Source of the DNA: Nematostella vectensis
Taxonomy: Eukaryota > Cnidaria > Anthozoa > Actiniaria > Edwardsiidae
Reading direction: 5' to 3'
Assembly: GCF_932526225.1 (NCBI RefSeq)
Contig: NC_064040.1
Location: 15,124,494 to 15,188,493, forward strand
Length of the DNA stretch: 64,000 nucleotides
Shown: positions 7,581 to 18,598 of the stretch, in pieces
Position numbering within the stretch: position 1 is the stretch's first letter
Layout: each line of letters starts with the position of its first letter
Notes under the pieces: model-generated
Seen by the model: only the letters and a program-made list of their open reading frames with translations
Database searches by the model: none
What the model was told of the DNA's origin: nothing
Position numbers and translations under genes: made by a program

Positions 7581-7739
7581 ATGAAACCCCCTAGTCCCCC
7601 CCCGCTCGTTCCGGCAAAAGCGCGTCGACGAGAGGCTGACAAAGAGGCCGCGAAGCAAGAACCTTGGCGCGAGTTTGACCCGCTTCTAAAGCGCCCAGGG
7701 GACTTAGATCCCGAGAAGTACTATTCTCAATCAAGTTAA
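7581..7739 (+). CDS. Short ORF at the right end of the GC-rich cluster
   Basis: A 52-residue frame from the ATG at 7581 to a TAA at 7737-7739. It is proline-rich at the start (MKPPSPPPLVPAKARR), then charged, and ends with DPEKYYSQSS. The GC-rich character of the cluster continues to its last codons and stops there; AT-rich LINE-derived sequence follows. It may be a small element gene or the cut end of a larger one. No family recognised. Confidence 0.35.
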   Translation: MKPPSPPPLVPAKARRREADKEAAKQEPWREFDPLLKRPGDLDPEKYYSQSS

Positions 7740-7741
7740 TC

Positions 7742-8275
7742 AACTCTTTCCGTATCTAAAACGCCATTCTTTACCCGTCTTGTCGAATTACTTATGCTTG
7801 ACGCGAACCCATGGGATGGATTTTTCACACACTGCGCCTAGGCTCTGGAATTCCTTACATCTGAACATAAGAAATTGCGACAGTTTAAATGAATTCAAGA
7901 CAATGGTTAAAACCCATCTTTTCAGAAGTGCTTTTTAACATGTTTTAAAGAACCTATCATTTCTAGCATTATATGTTAATATATTTTGAATTGTTTGCTG
8001 TTTTTACTTTTTATTTGTTATATCAAGTGTATTTTGAGATGCTATGAGTTAGTTAGTTAGTCTAGTTTAGCTAGTTAGTTAGTTGTTAGTTAGTTAATTA
8101 GTTTGCTAATTAGTTAGTTAGTCAGTTAGTTAGTTTAGTCTAAGATACTACATAAGTTTGAAATACTTTATATAAAATATTGTTACCTTATTTTTTATAT
8201 TGTAAAGCGCCACGGATTTATAGTAGAAGTGGCGCTATAAAAATCGATTATTATTATTATTATTATTTTTCAACC
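7742..8275 (+). mobile_element. 3' fragment of a CR1/L2-like non-LTR retrotransposon
   Basis: A plus-strand frame from about 7745 to a TAA at 7936-7938 reads like the C-terminal end of a CR1/L2-type reverse transcriptase ORF (SHTAPRLWNSLHLNI, then KTMVKTHLFRSAF). A non-coding tail follows with imperfect agtt repeats at 8045-8135, a short stem (agcgccac...gtggcgct) at about 8206-8236, and an (ATT)n tract at about 8247-8268. A 3' end of this form with an ATT microsatellite is typical of 5'-truncated CR1/L2 insertions. It abuts the virus-like cluster directly. Confidence 0.7.
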
Positions 8276-9267
8276 GTCGTGTGTTTGCTGGCTCCTCCAG
8301 CGAGCATGCGTTTGTTACGACAAATGAGTCGACCACCGGCGGTACGTTTTTGTTTTATTCCCGCTTCCCCACATTTTTAATCTGAAGCGTATCGTTGAAA
8401 GGTAGTAAACGCGTAGGGGCAGAGCGGGGACAACAACTTGGAATGGTAATACGTGGTTTATTCAACACTAACAGGACATTACACATCACCTAGAGCCCAT
8501 GTTCAGATACATTTTTTATCCTGCACACACAGTACGGAAATACAACCTTTAGGCAGGCAGAAAGGCGAGAATGAAAGACAAACCGTGGACAAACGAAATG
8601 CGAACTTAAAATAATAAACTAAGAATAAATAGAGGCATGTGATTTATAATTTGTAGCATATTATTTTAAATCTTCCTACCATTTAGATTTTAATACCCGC
8701 CGTAATAGGCATTGGGTTGTGTAATATTTGGTGTGTTAAATAAAGACTGAGTCGAATAGTGAATGGTTCGTTTACTACATTGCTGGTCAACGGTCAGCAA
8801 ACGACTGACTCGCTAGTTACATCAACAATTAACAATTAAAATCAACTCAAATCACGCGTTACCAAGGTGACGGTACAACATTACAGGTTGGTTTGTATAC
8901 TTCCCTGCTAGCAGAGGCCTCTTTTCTCTATATTTCGCTTGGCTAAAAAGAGGCCTCTGCTAGCAGAAAATTTGTATACCCGCCTTGATAGGCATTGGGT
9001 TAGTTTGACAAGCCCTCACTCGGGCAAATAAACAATCCAGATCGGAGGAGACTTGACCACAGGCAGCCACAAATTTCTGGGAATATTTGGCAACGCCAAA
9101 CGTCTCGTGTTTTTGTTGACAGCATCGCCAGTCGCCATCGATGGATATCCATGCTAAATCCCCTCTGTAACTCTAGAAAACTGAAGTGAAAATGATCTAA
9201 CACCAGTGAAAAATACACTTTGAAAGCCGTGAGAACTCATACGAAGGTAATTTAGACAAGTCGTAGC
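8276..9267. repeat. Intergenic DNA with a 21-bp hairpin and a direct repeat
   Basis: No gene seen. A perfect 21-bp inverted repeat (ctgctagcagaggcctcttt and its complement) occupies 8905-8925 and 8946-8966 with a 20-bp loop. A roughly 27-bp direct repeat containing aggcattgggtt occurs at about 8693-8718 and 8977-9002; the second copy begins just after the hairpin. These look like remnants of a foldback element. Confidence 0.6.
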
Positions 9268-9630
9268 CATACCTGTCAACCTCCGAAAATCTCAAGGCTT
9301 GATAATTTCTTTGGGTGAGGGGTGGGTATATTCTTTTTTTGGGGGAGGGAGGGGTATAACCTCGCCGGCGTTCGCCGTAAAGAAAGCTTTCGCGAACAAA
9401 TCCACTTATAGATCTCACGAGGGTGTTAGATAAATTGCGCTGCGCACGGGAATTATTGTTTTAAATATCTTAATAGAAAATAGGCAAAATGACGATTTTC
9501 TATAGAATAATTTTTCGGAAACGATGAAAAAACTCTAAAAAGCGGGAGATTTGATACTAAACGCGGGAGAGCCGAGAAGGGGTCCAAAATCTTGAGACAC
9601 CCGCCTAATGCGGGAGAGTTGACAGGTATG
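9268..9630. mobile_element. Miniature inverted-repeat element, copy 1
   Basis: A 363-bp element with perfect 13-bp terminal inverted repeats (catacctgtcaac / gttgacaggtatg). It is flanked by an identical 6-bp direct repeat, cgtagc, at 9262-9267 and 9631-9636, as expected for a target-site duplication. A diverged copy of the same element lies at 62025-62420. It has no coding capacity, so it is non-autonomous. Confidence 0.8.
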
Positions 9631-9869
9631 CGTAGCTTGAACTTACCAAAAAACCTCCAAGATACCTCGCCAAGAATAAGAAGAGTCGAAACCACATAAC
9701 GCCGAGTACTTTACTAAACTGGCGCGCATGCACCGTTATGTAACAGGAAACCCACACAAAAAAGACAGTCGACTACAAAATTAGACTTGCTCTCCGCTCT
9801 CTGCGCTCGCTCCGAGCAATGAGTGAGTCTATCAAGGGCTATCCGTTCCATATTCTGTTAGCATTAGTT

Positions 9870-12473
9870 CTAAAAGAGTGTTTCTTGACCATTATTTTCT
9901 TCACCTACTACAACACGACTGGTATAAGCAGCTTCATGATCTTCCATAGTCTCAACCTGAATACAAAAATGGCTCCCATCCGACGGAAGAGGTAAACAGA
10001 AACAGAGATGTACAAAAAACACAGCCGCCCCAAGCAGAGTGACCGCGCCTGTCACATAGAACGCCAGGGAGTAAGAACCAGTGCGATCTGCAATCATACC
10101 TGGGACAGATAAATTGTGATAAGAATTTCAGAAAGCGGCAGTTTCATAAATGCAAGGGTAACTCTCAATTCGAGCAGGGGTGAAGAGGGGGGGGGAGCTG
10201 AGATAAGTACTGTACCCTCATCGCACCTGCGATAGCGGGACCGGCAACGCTAGATAATGACGTCACCATCTGAGCCTGCCCGAACGCCGACGGACCTCTT
10301 TTCAGGTCAACACTGTTTATAAACAAAATATTGATAGTCACTTTGTACGCGCCGTCTGCAACCCCATAAGCCACTGCGAGAACCGCCAGGAAAGTAAAGG
10401 TCGAAGCCAACGTCAGCAAAATAGTGACAACTCCTGATAGGACAGCTGCTGCTTGATTGACGTGCCTCGGTTTGATGAAACTGACGTCACACAGGCGTGC
10501 GGAAATGAGGCGGGAGATAATGCTGCTGATGCCAATGAAGACGAATAGAAGAGAGCCTTTCTGGGCACTGACGCCTTGCTCCGCAGAGTACTTGATCTAT
10601 GAGATACACATTATAGAATAGTCGAAACACAGCACTATAAACACATGTTTTATTTAGGGGGTGGAGGGAAACCTCAGGGATGTGGGTCGTAACATGACTC
10701 AAATTTAGATTTGAGCACATATCAGTCAAATTTGTTTTAAAAACTGTCGTTTTTCTAGCTCGCTCGGTCATTTTCTTATAAGGAACTACATACCATATTT
10801 GGGAGTCCCGCTTTAATCAATTTTATGCTTTTTTTATCGCTCTGGAACTTTGTAAGTCGAGAATTTCCACGTAAACTTGCAGGAATTCGTGTTTACTACG
10901 ATATTGCTGGCAGAAGCTGGCAGCCATCTTGGAAATGGAGCCTAGTCCCTATCGTTTTAGAATATCACCCGCGCGCTCGCCCCTTTTAGACCATTTAGAA
11001 AAACGACAGCCATTGATTGATATGCATTTTGCACAAGATTACCGTTCTTAATTCTGTTGCACTAGCGCCTACACTGGGGTCAGGGCGTGATGAACAGTAG
11101 AGGGCTTGTCGTGACTTTATTTATTTAAAGCCTGAAGTCTTGGACACCTAGGGAGCTAATAGTGAAAATCACGATTTACTTACGTACTTACCAAGTTAAC
11201 AAAAGGCGCCATATGACCAAAGCTACTGATAGAAATAGCCACAACTGCCACAGTGAAGTCCGGATATTTCCACACGGACAAGTCAAACATTCCCCTACAA
11301 GGGGACTCCGTGGCGGCTCCTGCCGATGCGGCACTAGCATTGTTGGCCAGCGGTACTTCCACATTTGGATCATATATAAACGTTAGAAGCAGAAGCAGCA
11401 CAGCCCCTGTAGCGAAAACGCGAAACGTGTCTCTCCACCCGAGGAAGTCTATCAATAACTGAGATAGCGGTCCGAACACTAGCACGCCCATAGCCAGATG
11501 ATAGTGTTTATCGAAGTACCGGCGCACTGAAATGAAGGATGCGCAAATAGAACAAGCGTTGCCAAACCCCATAAAGAGGCTGTATGTGAAGTATAGAGGG
11601 TATTAGACCGGGCTAGGGAGCTCAGTACCAGACCCAATAGCGAGGAGAGAATCCCTATGCCGTTCGTGACGCGACATGTCCAGCGTTCGCACAAGTTGCT
11701 CGCGAGAACACACCCGAGGAGCGTGAAACCAACCGATGTCGATCCAACGAGCGCTGTGCAAAGAAACGTTTATATGGTGTTAGCATATGGACCCACTCGT
11801 AGCCTCTATTTTGATGGCCGATTAGCCAAGGGTCGAGTTATCCTCAATAAAATAGCTGTATGTAATTTAAGGAAAATCATAAAGGGAGAATAGAAAATGG
11901 ATAAAAAATTTAGTGAATTTAGTGTAAAAACTGCATAGAAACCTAGCCTTCACAGGTTTTGAATGACGTTATTGAAAAAAATAATTTCCAGATTCGTCAT
12001 TTTTGTTCAAATTAGAACCTGTTTTGGGGTAAAAGATCTAGCTTGGAAGGATATTATGGGTTAGGTTCTTATACGCGGAGTTTTAATGTAGCAATATGTC
12101 AAGCTCTCACGAAGGACTATTAGGTAAAGCTGGTGAACATCAGTTAGACATTCAATCCCTCCTGTTAACGAACACTTTTGCAAGTCAAATTCTTCAGACA
12201 AAGTCTATAGATAAAGCATTAGCAGACACGTCTATATAACGGGTGCTCGTTACACAGAGGTTAATAAAGCCATAAATGCCCCCTTATACCTGTGAGTTGT
12301 CTGTTACTTCCCAAAGATTCCATTAGCGTGGGTAAAAACACACCAAAACTGAAGACCAGTCCAGCCATCACCACTGAGCATGCGTAACCATAGGCCAGAA
12401 CCAGCCAAGCCCATCGGCCGTCTCTTGGATGTGGTGGGCTGGGTAGCCTGTGGTGATGGCGCAAGGAAGGCAT
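9870..12473 (-). pseudogene. Monocarboxylate-transporter-like (SLC16, MFS) gene with frame disruption
   Basis: Four minus-strand exons fit: 12290-12473 (start MPSLRHHHRL, then DGRWAWLVLAYGYACSVV), 11192-11753, 10227-10596 and 9870-10099. Each junction has GT/AG signals, with CAG|GTGCGA chosen after exon 3 because it keeps phase. The protein looks like an SLC16 proton-coupled transporter: RDGRWAW in helix 1, VGSTSVGFTLLGC in helix 2, SQLLIDFLGWRDTF, and GPAIAGMIADRTGSY across the exon 3/4 junction. The coding sum is 1346 bases, not a multiple of three. Exon 2 carries one frame change near 11600-11615, and about 10 residues usually present before the FGPLSQL segment are missing. A pseudogene or an assembly error are both possible. 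The cytoplasmic tail is short. Confidence 0.65.
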
Positions 12474-13814
12474 AAAGCTGGAGAGAAAATCGGAACATGA
12501 TATTATCGTTCTGGGCAATACAACCATTGGCCCGGAGTATTTGCTTCGGTTGTAGTAATAACCAGTTTTGTTAGTATGACAAGACGCAAACGATTTTAAC
12601 TGAAAGTACCCCCATAGGAATATGTGTATGGTACGCATTTCATTGGGGATTTAGAAGACCAAGCGTTGTAATCCTTTTAGTGTGCCTCAGTGTAATCCGC
12701 GCTGTCGTCAAAGTTGACAAATTGATTCAATAAAACGATAAAAGAATAGAATCGGTACATATTATAACTTTTGAAACATATTAGAACCTCTTTAGTAGCC
12801 GCCCTGACGAAGGACTGCAAGTAGAGTCCGAAACGTTGGAGTCTTTCGACTTCTGTTTTCCCTTAACTTTTTATAAACAACAACGAATATATATGCCGTC
12901 AAAGAACGCCGCTTTACAGAAATCACTTGGAATAACAACGATCCTTAGTCTATATACTTCAGGGGCCTACTCCCCGTGTACGTTGCGGACGGTGTTTGTT
13001 GTGGCGAGTTAACTGTAAATCAAAGAGATTGAGTGAAAAAAAAAATATTTATTTCAAGCCTGTGAAACAGTGAAATAAAGTCCTGGTAAAATTTTACCAT
13101 ACTTTGTACACTTGCAAAAGGGGCCAAAACGATACGTTGGAAGTATAAAAATACTAAGGGAATCGCAAGTCCTGGAGGAACTAAGCATAAATTAAATTCA
13201 AAAGCAAAAGAAGATGTATCGAGATGGAGGGGGTACTAAATAGCGCTTACCAGCACGGTTAAGAGCACGACAAATTCGTCACGACACACAAGCAAATCTG
13301 ACACTGAAAAAGAAGCTACACTGAAAATCGAGAACTTACAGTTTAGATCATTTGCGTCTCCCCAGGAGCGGGGGGGGGGGGGGGGGGGGGGGGCTAGATT
13401 GGGATGGTCGTCGTAGCCAGTCTAGCCCCGCCCAGCTTTACAGGAGACCACGGTTGCAAGAGAGTTTATATCGTTTATTTTAATCAAGGGAACCTTTTTT
13501 TCAAGTGTTTTCTAAAATACAGAACAAGTGTAAGTGTCGATACAGAACAAATGACTGTCGCTCATTTTATTCTTTTCTTTTGCAATTTTTAGTGTCAATT
13601 CCTAACGTGTGTCAATTCTAAGCAAGATTTAAAGACAACTAGCATCTGCATGTTTTAGGCAAAACGCTGCCCAAATAACTTATCTGACTTTTTATCTTTA
13701 TACAGTACACTGACAATGGCTTATTTGATTCAACTGTTTATACAGATATCTTTAAATGGATTGCTTTCTATTTAAGACTCACCTTATACTTATATGCTTT
13801 TAGCTCTCCTTTAG
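12474..13814. other. Intergenic AT-rich DNA with poly-G run
   Basis: No supported gene. A short segment at about 12795-12850 (ctgacgaaggactg ... gtccgaaacgttgg) resembles a piece common in invertebrate retroelements. An uninterrupted run of about 24 Gs lies at 13370-13393. Confidence 0.4.
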
Positions 13815-13917
13815 TTGAGTTACCTTATTCTTGATAGTGCGGGTCATGCGAGACCGTATAGCTCTGTTGGACATAGCCTACGTGATATTATTCGCAAAGA
13901 ACTTAAGCTCGTCGGTA

Positions 13918-14288
13918 TGGCCGCCGGCGATATCAGCGATGTTGTTGCGTGGCTGAACTTTTTTAATGACAACCAAACGAGCAACAGAAAGCAGCCTGTC
14001 AACAGGGAAAAGACGAGCATCCCAAAGGAAATTTCAGAAATTAAAGAACTTGAGTTATTCAAGAGAAAACTCTTAGTGTCTGCCTTGGCCGTTGAAAAGG
14101 AGCTGGGGAAAAATACCGAAGCCACATTGACATACATGCCAACATTCAAAGTTAAGAAAACCGGAGATTTTGACTTCAGCTGCAATTTGTTACTAAACAA
14201 AGTTTTAATTCCAATTTTTGCCACTAGGGGGGTCTGCCAACACAACAAAAACACCAACAATGTCAATTCTTTACACAACATTTTGTAA
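13918..14288 (+). CDS. Unrecognised ORF, possible exon or element fragment
   Basis: The frame is open from at least 13815 to a TAA at 14286-14288. The first ATG is at 13918 (MAAGDISDVVAWLNFF). It encodes a charged, helical segment (EISEIKELELFKRKLLVS) and then a polar region. No homology is recognised and no splice partner is obvious. Its composition is better than the surrounding AT-rich DNA, so it may be a diverged fragment of a mobile-element gene. Confidence 0.25.
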
Positions 14289-14390
14289 TTTAAAAAAAAA
14301 TTTCAGATGTAACTTATTTAAACACAATCTCATAATAAAGTATTCAATGATACATTATACATTTTTTTGAGTTTGATGTAAATACATAGG

Positions 14391-14515
14391 GGTTATTTGC
14401 CGGGTGGGAGGTCCGTATCGTGATCGAGGTCTTGAAAATACTGACCGAGGCCGAAGGCCAAAGTCCGAGGTCACGGTATTTCACGATACGGACCGACTTT
14501 AACCCGGTAAATAAC
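14391..14515. mobile_element. Foldback repeat
   Basis: Ends are inverted repeats (gttatttgccgggt on the left, acccggtaaataac on the right, one mismatch), with inner complementary arms (gtccgtatcgtga and tcacgatacggac). The whole 125-bp unit can fold into one long hairpin. It is non-coding and looks like a miniature inverted-repeat element. Confidence 0.65.
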
Positions 14516-15239
14516 TAATGTATTTTTTTTCTAGCGCCAGCGAAAACACACTTTGAGCGAGAAGCGCTCGCAAAATATCAATTCTCGGACCGAGGGCAGA
14601 TATAGGAATCTCCGAACCGCTCTTTTAGCCAATCAGAATGCAGGATTCGTTACCGTGACCGCTAAAAAAATAAATGCATGTTTTAGCTATTGGAAATAAA
14701 CTCTTGTTATACAAATGCCGGAAAGATAATTCACTCACATAGATGCCGCGGATCAACTTTGACTGTAGAGACTTTTCCGGGGTAAAATTCGGCTGTCAAC
14801 GCAGGCTACTTTGACTGCCGTTTCCTAACTGTTAACACGGTCTCAAGCGGAAAAGGTGCATTTTTAAAACATTTTAAACCAAGAAACTAAAAAACAGGAT
14901 GTCATTTTATCAACCGGAGATTAACCTAAGAACCCGGAGTCTCCGGGTGAAAACCTTAGTGTTGGCATGTATGCATTGATTGATCACATCGCCGCCCAGG
15001 TCAAGTAGGCCAACTTGAGAGCTTCTCGACCAGAACGCAACAATAATGGGAATATGAGAGGGGAAAATTAAAAAACAATCTCTTTCTAAAAGGGAGGAAA
15101 TTCTAAGTACGGCTTTGGAGCTCCCGCACGCGCCGCTCGAGCGGAGCCCCATACCTAAGAAAAAGTGGCATATAAAACAAATATGGTAATCCATCGACTC
15201 GAGTTTTCATGATGCGATGTCCGTCCGTCCGTCCCCTAA

Positions 15240-16050
15240 AAGCATCGTATGACAACCAAACTTGGTATGTGACATGTATGTGTCAAGGGGGTGCCCCAAT
15301 ATAGTCACGTGATTGTGACGTCATCGATGACGCAAAAAAATGCTGACGTCATCAAAATAAAAAGATTTATATTTCACGAAGAAAACATCGTATGGCAACC
15401 AAACTCGGTAGGTGTCATGAAGGTGTCAAGGGGGATGCAACAATATGTTCACGTGTTGTGTGACGTCATCGATGGCTTTACTTAAAGCAAAAAAACGTGA
15501 AGCAAATACATTCATATCTCTTGAAAGAAACATTGTTTCACAACCAAACTTGGCAGTTGTCATGTTTGTGACAAAGGGGAGTGCTAAAATATGGTCACGT
15601 GATTTGTGACGTCATCGATAACGTCACTAAAATCTAAACTATTCTGATTTCATTAAGAACAAAAATATCCATATCACATGAACGGAACATCATATAAAAA
15701 CCAATCTTGGGAGGTGTCATGAAGAGGTTAAGGGAGGTGCACCGATATAGTCACGTGATTGTGACGTCATCAATGACGTCACTAGAAGCAAAAATATGCT
15801 GACGTTATTAAAATAAATAAATATTTATATTTCATTAACGAAACATCGTGTGACAACAAAACTCGGTAGGTGCGATGTATGTTTCAAGTTGTGTGCAATG
15901 AGATGGTCACTTGACGTCATCGATGAGTTCAATATATTAAAACTACCCTGACCCCGAAACATCGTATGGCAACTAAACTTGTTATGTGTCATGTAAATGT
16001 GGGGGGAAGAGGTATAACAAGTTGGTCACGTGATCTGTGAAATTGTCGTC
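15240..16050. repeat. Diverged tandem array with CACGTG and TGACGTCA motifs
   Basis: Six diverged units of about 120-156 bp share a core: catcgtatggcaaccaaact, then aggtgtcatg, then gtcaaggggg, then an E-box-like CACGTG followed closely by TGACGTCATCGATGA. CACGTG occurs at 15306, 15450, 15596, 15752 and 16027; TGACGTCA occurs at 15316, 15461, 15607, 15762 and 15912. No open frame spans the units. Confidence 0.75.
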
Positions 16051-16267
16051 AAAATCAGAAATATACTATTTGATATTTCTAAAGTTATTAAGCGAAAATA
16101 AACAAAGATTTGGTCGTTTGGAGCTCCGCTTTTAGGCAATGCCTAAATCTATAATCAAGCACTATCTTTGACGTGCACTTTATTTAAAGACGAGAGACAA
16201 CAGTGCTTTAACATTAATTTTATTGCGACGACAATCAACGAGCTCCCCTGAGTATTTCAAGTTCACG

Positions 16268-16352
16268 GGCAGCCTGCGTATCAAGCGTTTTGTGGGGTTT
16301 CAGTGGAAATAGAGACCGCTCTCTACTCCACAAAAACGCTTGCTAGGTAGGC
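16268..16352. repeat. Short inverted repeat
   Basis: The left arm gcctgcgtatcaagcgtttt is matched imperfectly by the right arm ccacaaaaacgcttgctagg, making an 85-bp foldback. It is non-coding. Confidence 0.45.
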
Positions 16353-16630
16353 TAAATTACGGGGCAGTTAAAAAAGTAAGTCTGTTTTTCTGTCTTTTTT
16401 TATTTAATTATTTATTCGCTTAGTTCTCAAGTCCTAGGTCACTATAATTTATGCGGGAGTGACGCATCGACTGTATGAAAAATGTGTAATCAAAATAAAA
16501 AGTAGATGCTAATAGACACAAAGTCCTAACAAAAATCCAATTTCACCGAATATATGATTTTCACATTTACATTGCCCCATATAGAAAATTAGCATAACTA
16601 ATTTAGATGATGGTTTTATCGTTGCAGTGG

Positions 16631-16696
16631 CCCCCAAAATAGTTTTCTTTGAAAGGGGTGTAACCCCCAAAATAGTTTTCTTCGAAAGGGGTGTGC
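16631..16696. repeat. Two-copy 33-bp tandem repeat
   Basis: The unit cccccaaaatagttttct... occurs at 16631-16663 and again at 16664-16696 with one or two differences. Confidence 0.8.
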
Positions 16697-16799
16697 CAGT
16701 CATACGGATCGTTGATGGTGATGGTGGAGTAAGTACGCAGCTGCTTTGTCTCCTATTATCTTTGTTCTACAAAGGAGTTCTTTTGTCTCTATTCTTCTC

Positions 16800-16955
16800 G
16801 TTCTTTGTGTCGAGGTGCGGATATTGTTAATTTGCCCAATCAAATTGCAGCTTGTGAGAGCTGCGTACCGATCCCCCGTTCTTTGTGTCGAGGTGCGGAT
16901 ATTGTTCATTTGCCCAATCAAATTGCAGCTTGTAAGAGCTGCGTACCGACCCTGA
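16800..16955. repeat. Two-copy 78-bp tandem repeat
   Basis: The unit starting gttctttgtgtcgaggtgcg occurs at 16800 and again at 16878, almost identical over 78 bp. It lies in non-coding sequence. Confidence 0.8.
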
Positions 16956-16999
16956 TGGTGAGGGTTCCAACACGGAATCGCTGAATTAGGATGCTCGAA

Positions 17000-18331
17000 A
17001 AAAAAAAGTAAAGATGAGAAATCTGAGCTGAGCTGCACTCGCTCGCGCAATAACTTTCTATAGTCGTGTCAAATTTCTTATAAATCATAAAAATATATTT
17101 TACAGACCTGGAAAGTCTCGATGGAAACGCATTACTGACCGACAAAGAAGTGTGTGGGGAGTTTGTAGTTAGTTTGTGCCTCGCCCGTTTCGTTCTTTAA
17201 AAGCAAACGCGACCGTACGGCAGCACTTTTCAGAAAAATATATATACTTATGCCATATTTTTATTTGTTTTCTGTATGGTGCCACAGCTGTCTTTATAAT
17301 TTTTAAGAGCATTACGATGCGTGTGTGGCAAAACGCGACTCGAGGCCCTGCAAGGAAAAGGAAAAGGGGACCCAGAGCAGAATCACACCGTTTACTTGTA
17401 CTTACCAAAGCACAGAAGCCAGCATTTCAGACTTCGAAATAGCGGATAATCCAGACAAGACACATCATGACCCCTATTTGATAATGTAAGCAACCAAACC
17501 GAAGAGAAAAAAATATATCGACTACAATTAATTTCAGCACCTAAACTAGAAACTGTTTTTGTTCTCGCTACCTCAAGACTGTATGAAAGACTTGATAGGC
17601 CTTATGCGCAACTGAGCGCGAAGTGGATAGGTGAGGTGACCTCAAGACTATTTGCTTTTTGGCAGATGTGTACAGCGAAAGTGGCAACAACAATCATACA
17701 TTCCATTTCTGGAACATCGGGCAAACATTGATTTTATTTTGTGGTTTATGTTTGTCGAAATTGTCTAGAACAAGTTTACTCTGTTAAGGAGGCTCAAAAC
17801 AGTTTTTAAGTTAATATTCGCACTTACTAGCTCAGAGGGGGCGCTCAGGGAGACACGAGGACGCTTTTACTTACATGTTACAATAATGCTTGGAGGCGCA
17901 TTATCACAAGGGACATATGTCATTAATATGATCAAAGCGCTCTTACTCAATAAGAGTACATTATTGAGATGAATGAATTAAATTGTTTTATAGCAATGAA
18001 CCTCCTATTGTTTTGACGCCGATTACGATCTTATAATGGACCCCTTGGATAATCCTGTCAATTCTTTGGACGAAGGAGCAGTTACTCCGAACAAAGCAAT
18101 GCCAACTCCGAGGACGGTGACTTTATTGGAGAGGATGATTTTTGTAACTGTGATTCTGATATTGCCTTTCCATTCGAGGAAGGTGAAATTGAGAAATCAG
18201 AAGATTTTGATACTGACTGGATAACTTTTGCGATAGCCATAGAACAGGCAGATGACGTACGTCTGCATAAAACTCAATGATCTGATCAAAAGAGGTCTAA
18301 TTTACAAGGATAGAATACTATATAAGTATTT
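17000..18331. other. Intergenic DNA without a supported gene
   Basis: Short frames exist but none has a recognisable protein. An acidic stretch near 18090-18220 (DFIGEDDFCNCDSD in one frame) may be an outlying piece of the decayed gene at 18.6-20.6 kb. Confidence 0.35.
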
Positions 18332-18582
18332 AAAGCCGCATTGTCACCAGTTTACTTCCTCAGGTCCGACATAAAACCTCAACCGATAAAAGACAAAAGA
18401 ATCTATTAGAATCCGAGATAGTCAACAGGCCATCCGCTCCAAACTATCGATCACATCCTCGAAGAAACTTCCAATAGACACACTGCTTTAAATATTTTGA
18501 AATATTTTTCGCGTTTTCCGTTAAAAATCATCGGAGATTGCTACGTAATCGACCGGAAGTAAACTGGTGACAATGCGGCTTT
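18332..18582. mobile_element. Miniature inverted-repeat element with 28-bp ends
   Basis: Perfect 28-bp terminal inverted repeats begin aaagccgcattgtcaccagt at 18332-18359, with the complement at 18555-18582. The 251-bp element is non-coding. The flanks share a TTTA/TAAA-type context, so the exact target duplication is ambiguous. Confidence 0.8.
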
Positions 18583-18598
18583 AAAAGGACACTGTCCA

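Noticed and set aside
7346..7642. 98-codon minus-strand frame
   Set aside because: Arises from GC-rich hairpin repeats and overlaps the plus-strand ORF at 7581; Arg/Gly/Pro-rich with no protein-like pattern.
1..7739. Bacterial contamination or prophage
   Set aside because: ATPase and capsid-like gene organisation fit eukaryotic dsDNA virus-like elements. There are no ribosome-binding-site-linked operon patterns, and animal LINE sequence follows directly. A chimeric join cannot be fully excluded without reads.
15240..16050. CRISPR array interpretation of the spaced repeats
   Set aside because: Units are diverged over their whole length, with no short identical repeats alternating with unique spacers.
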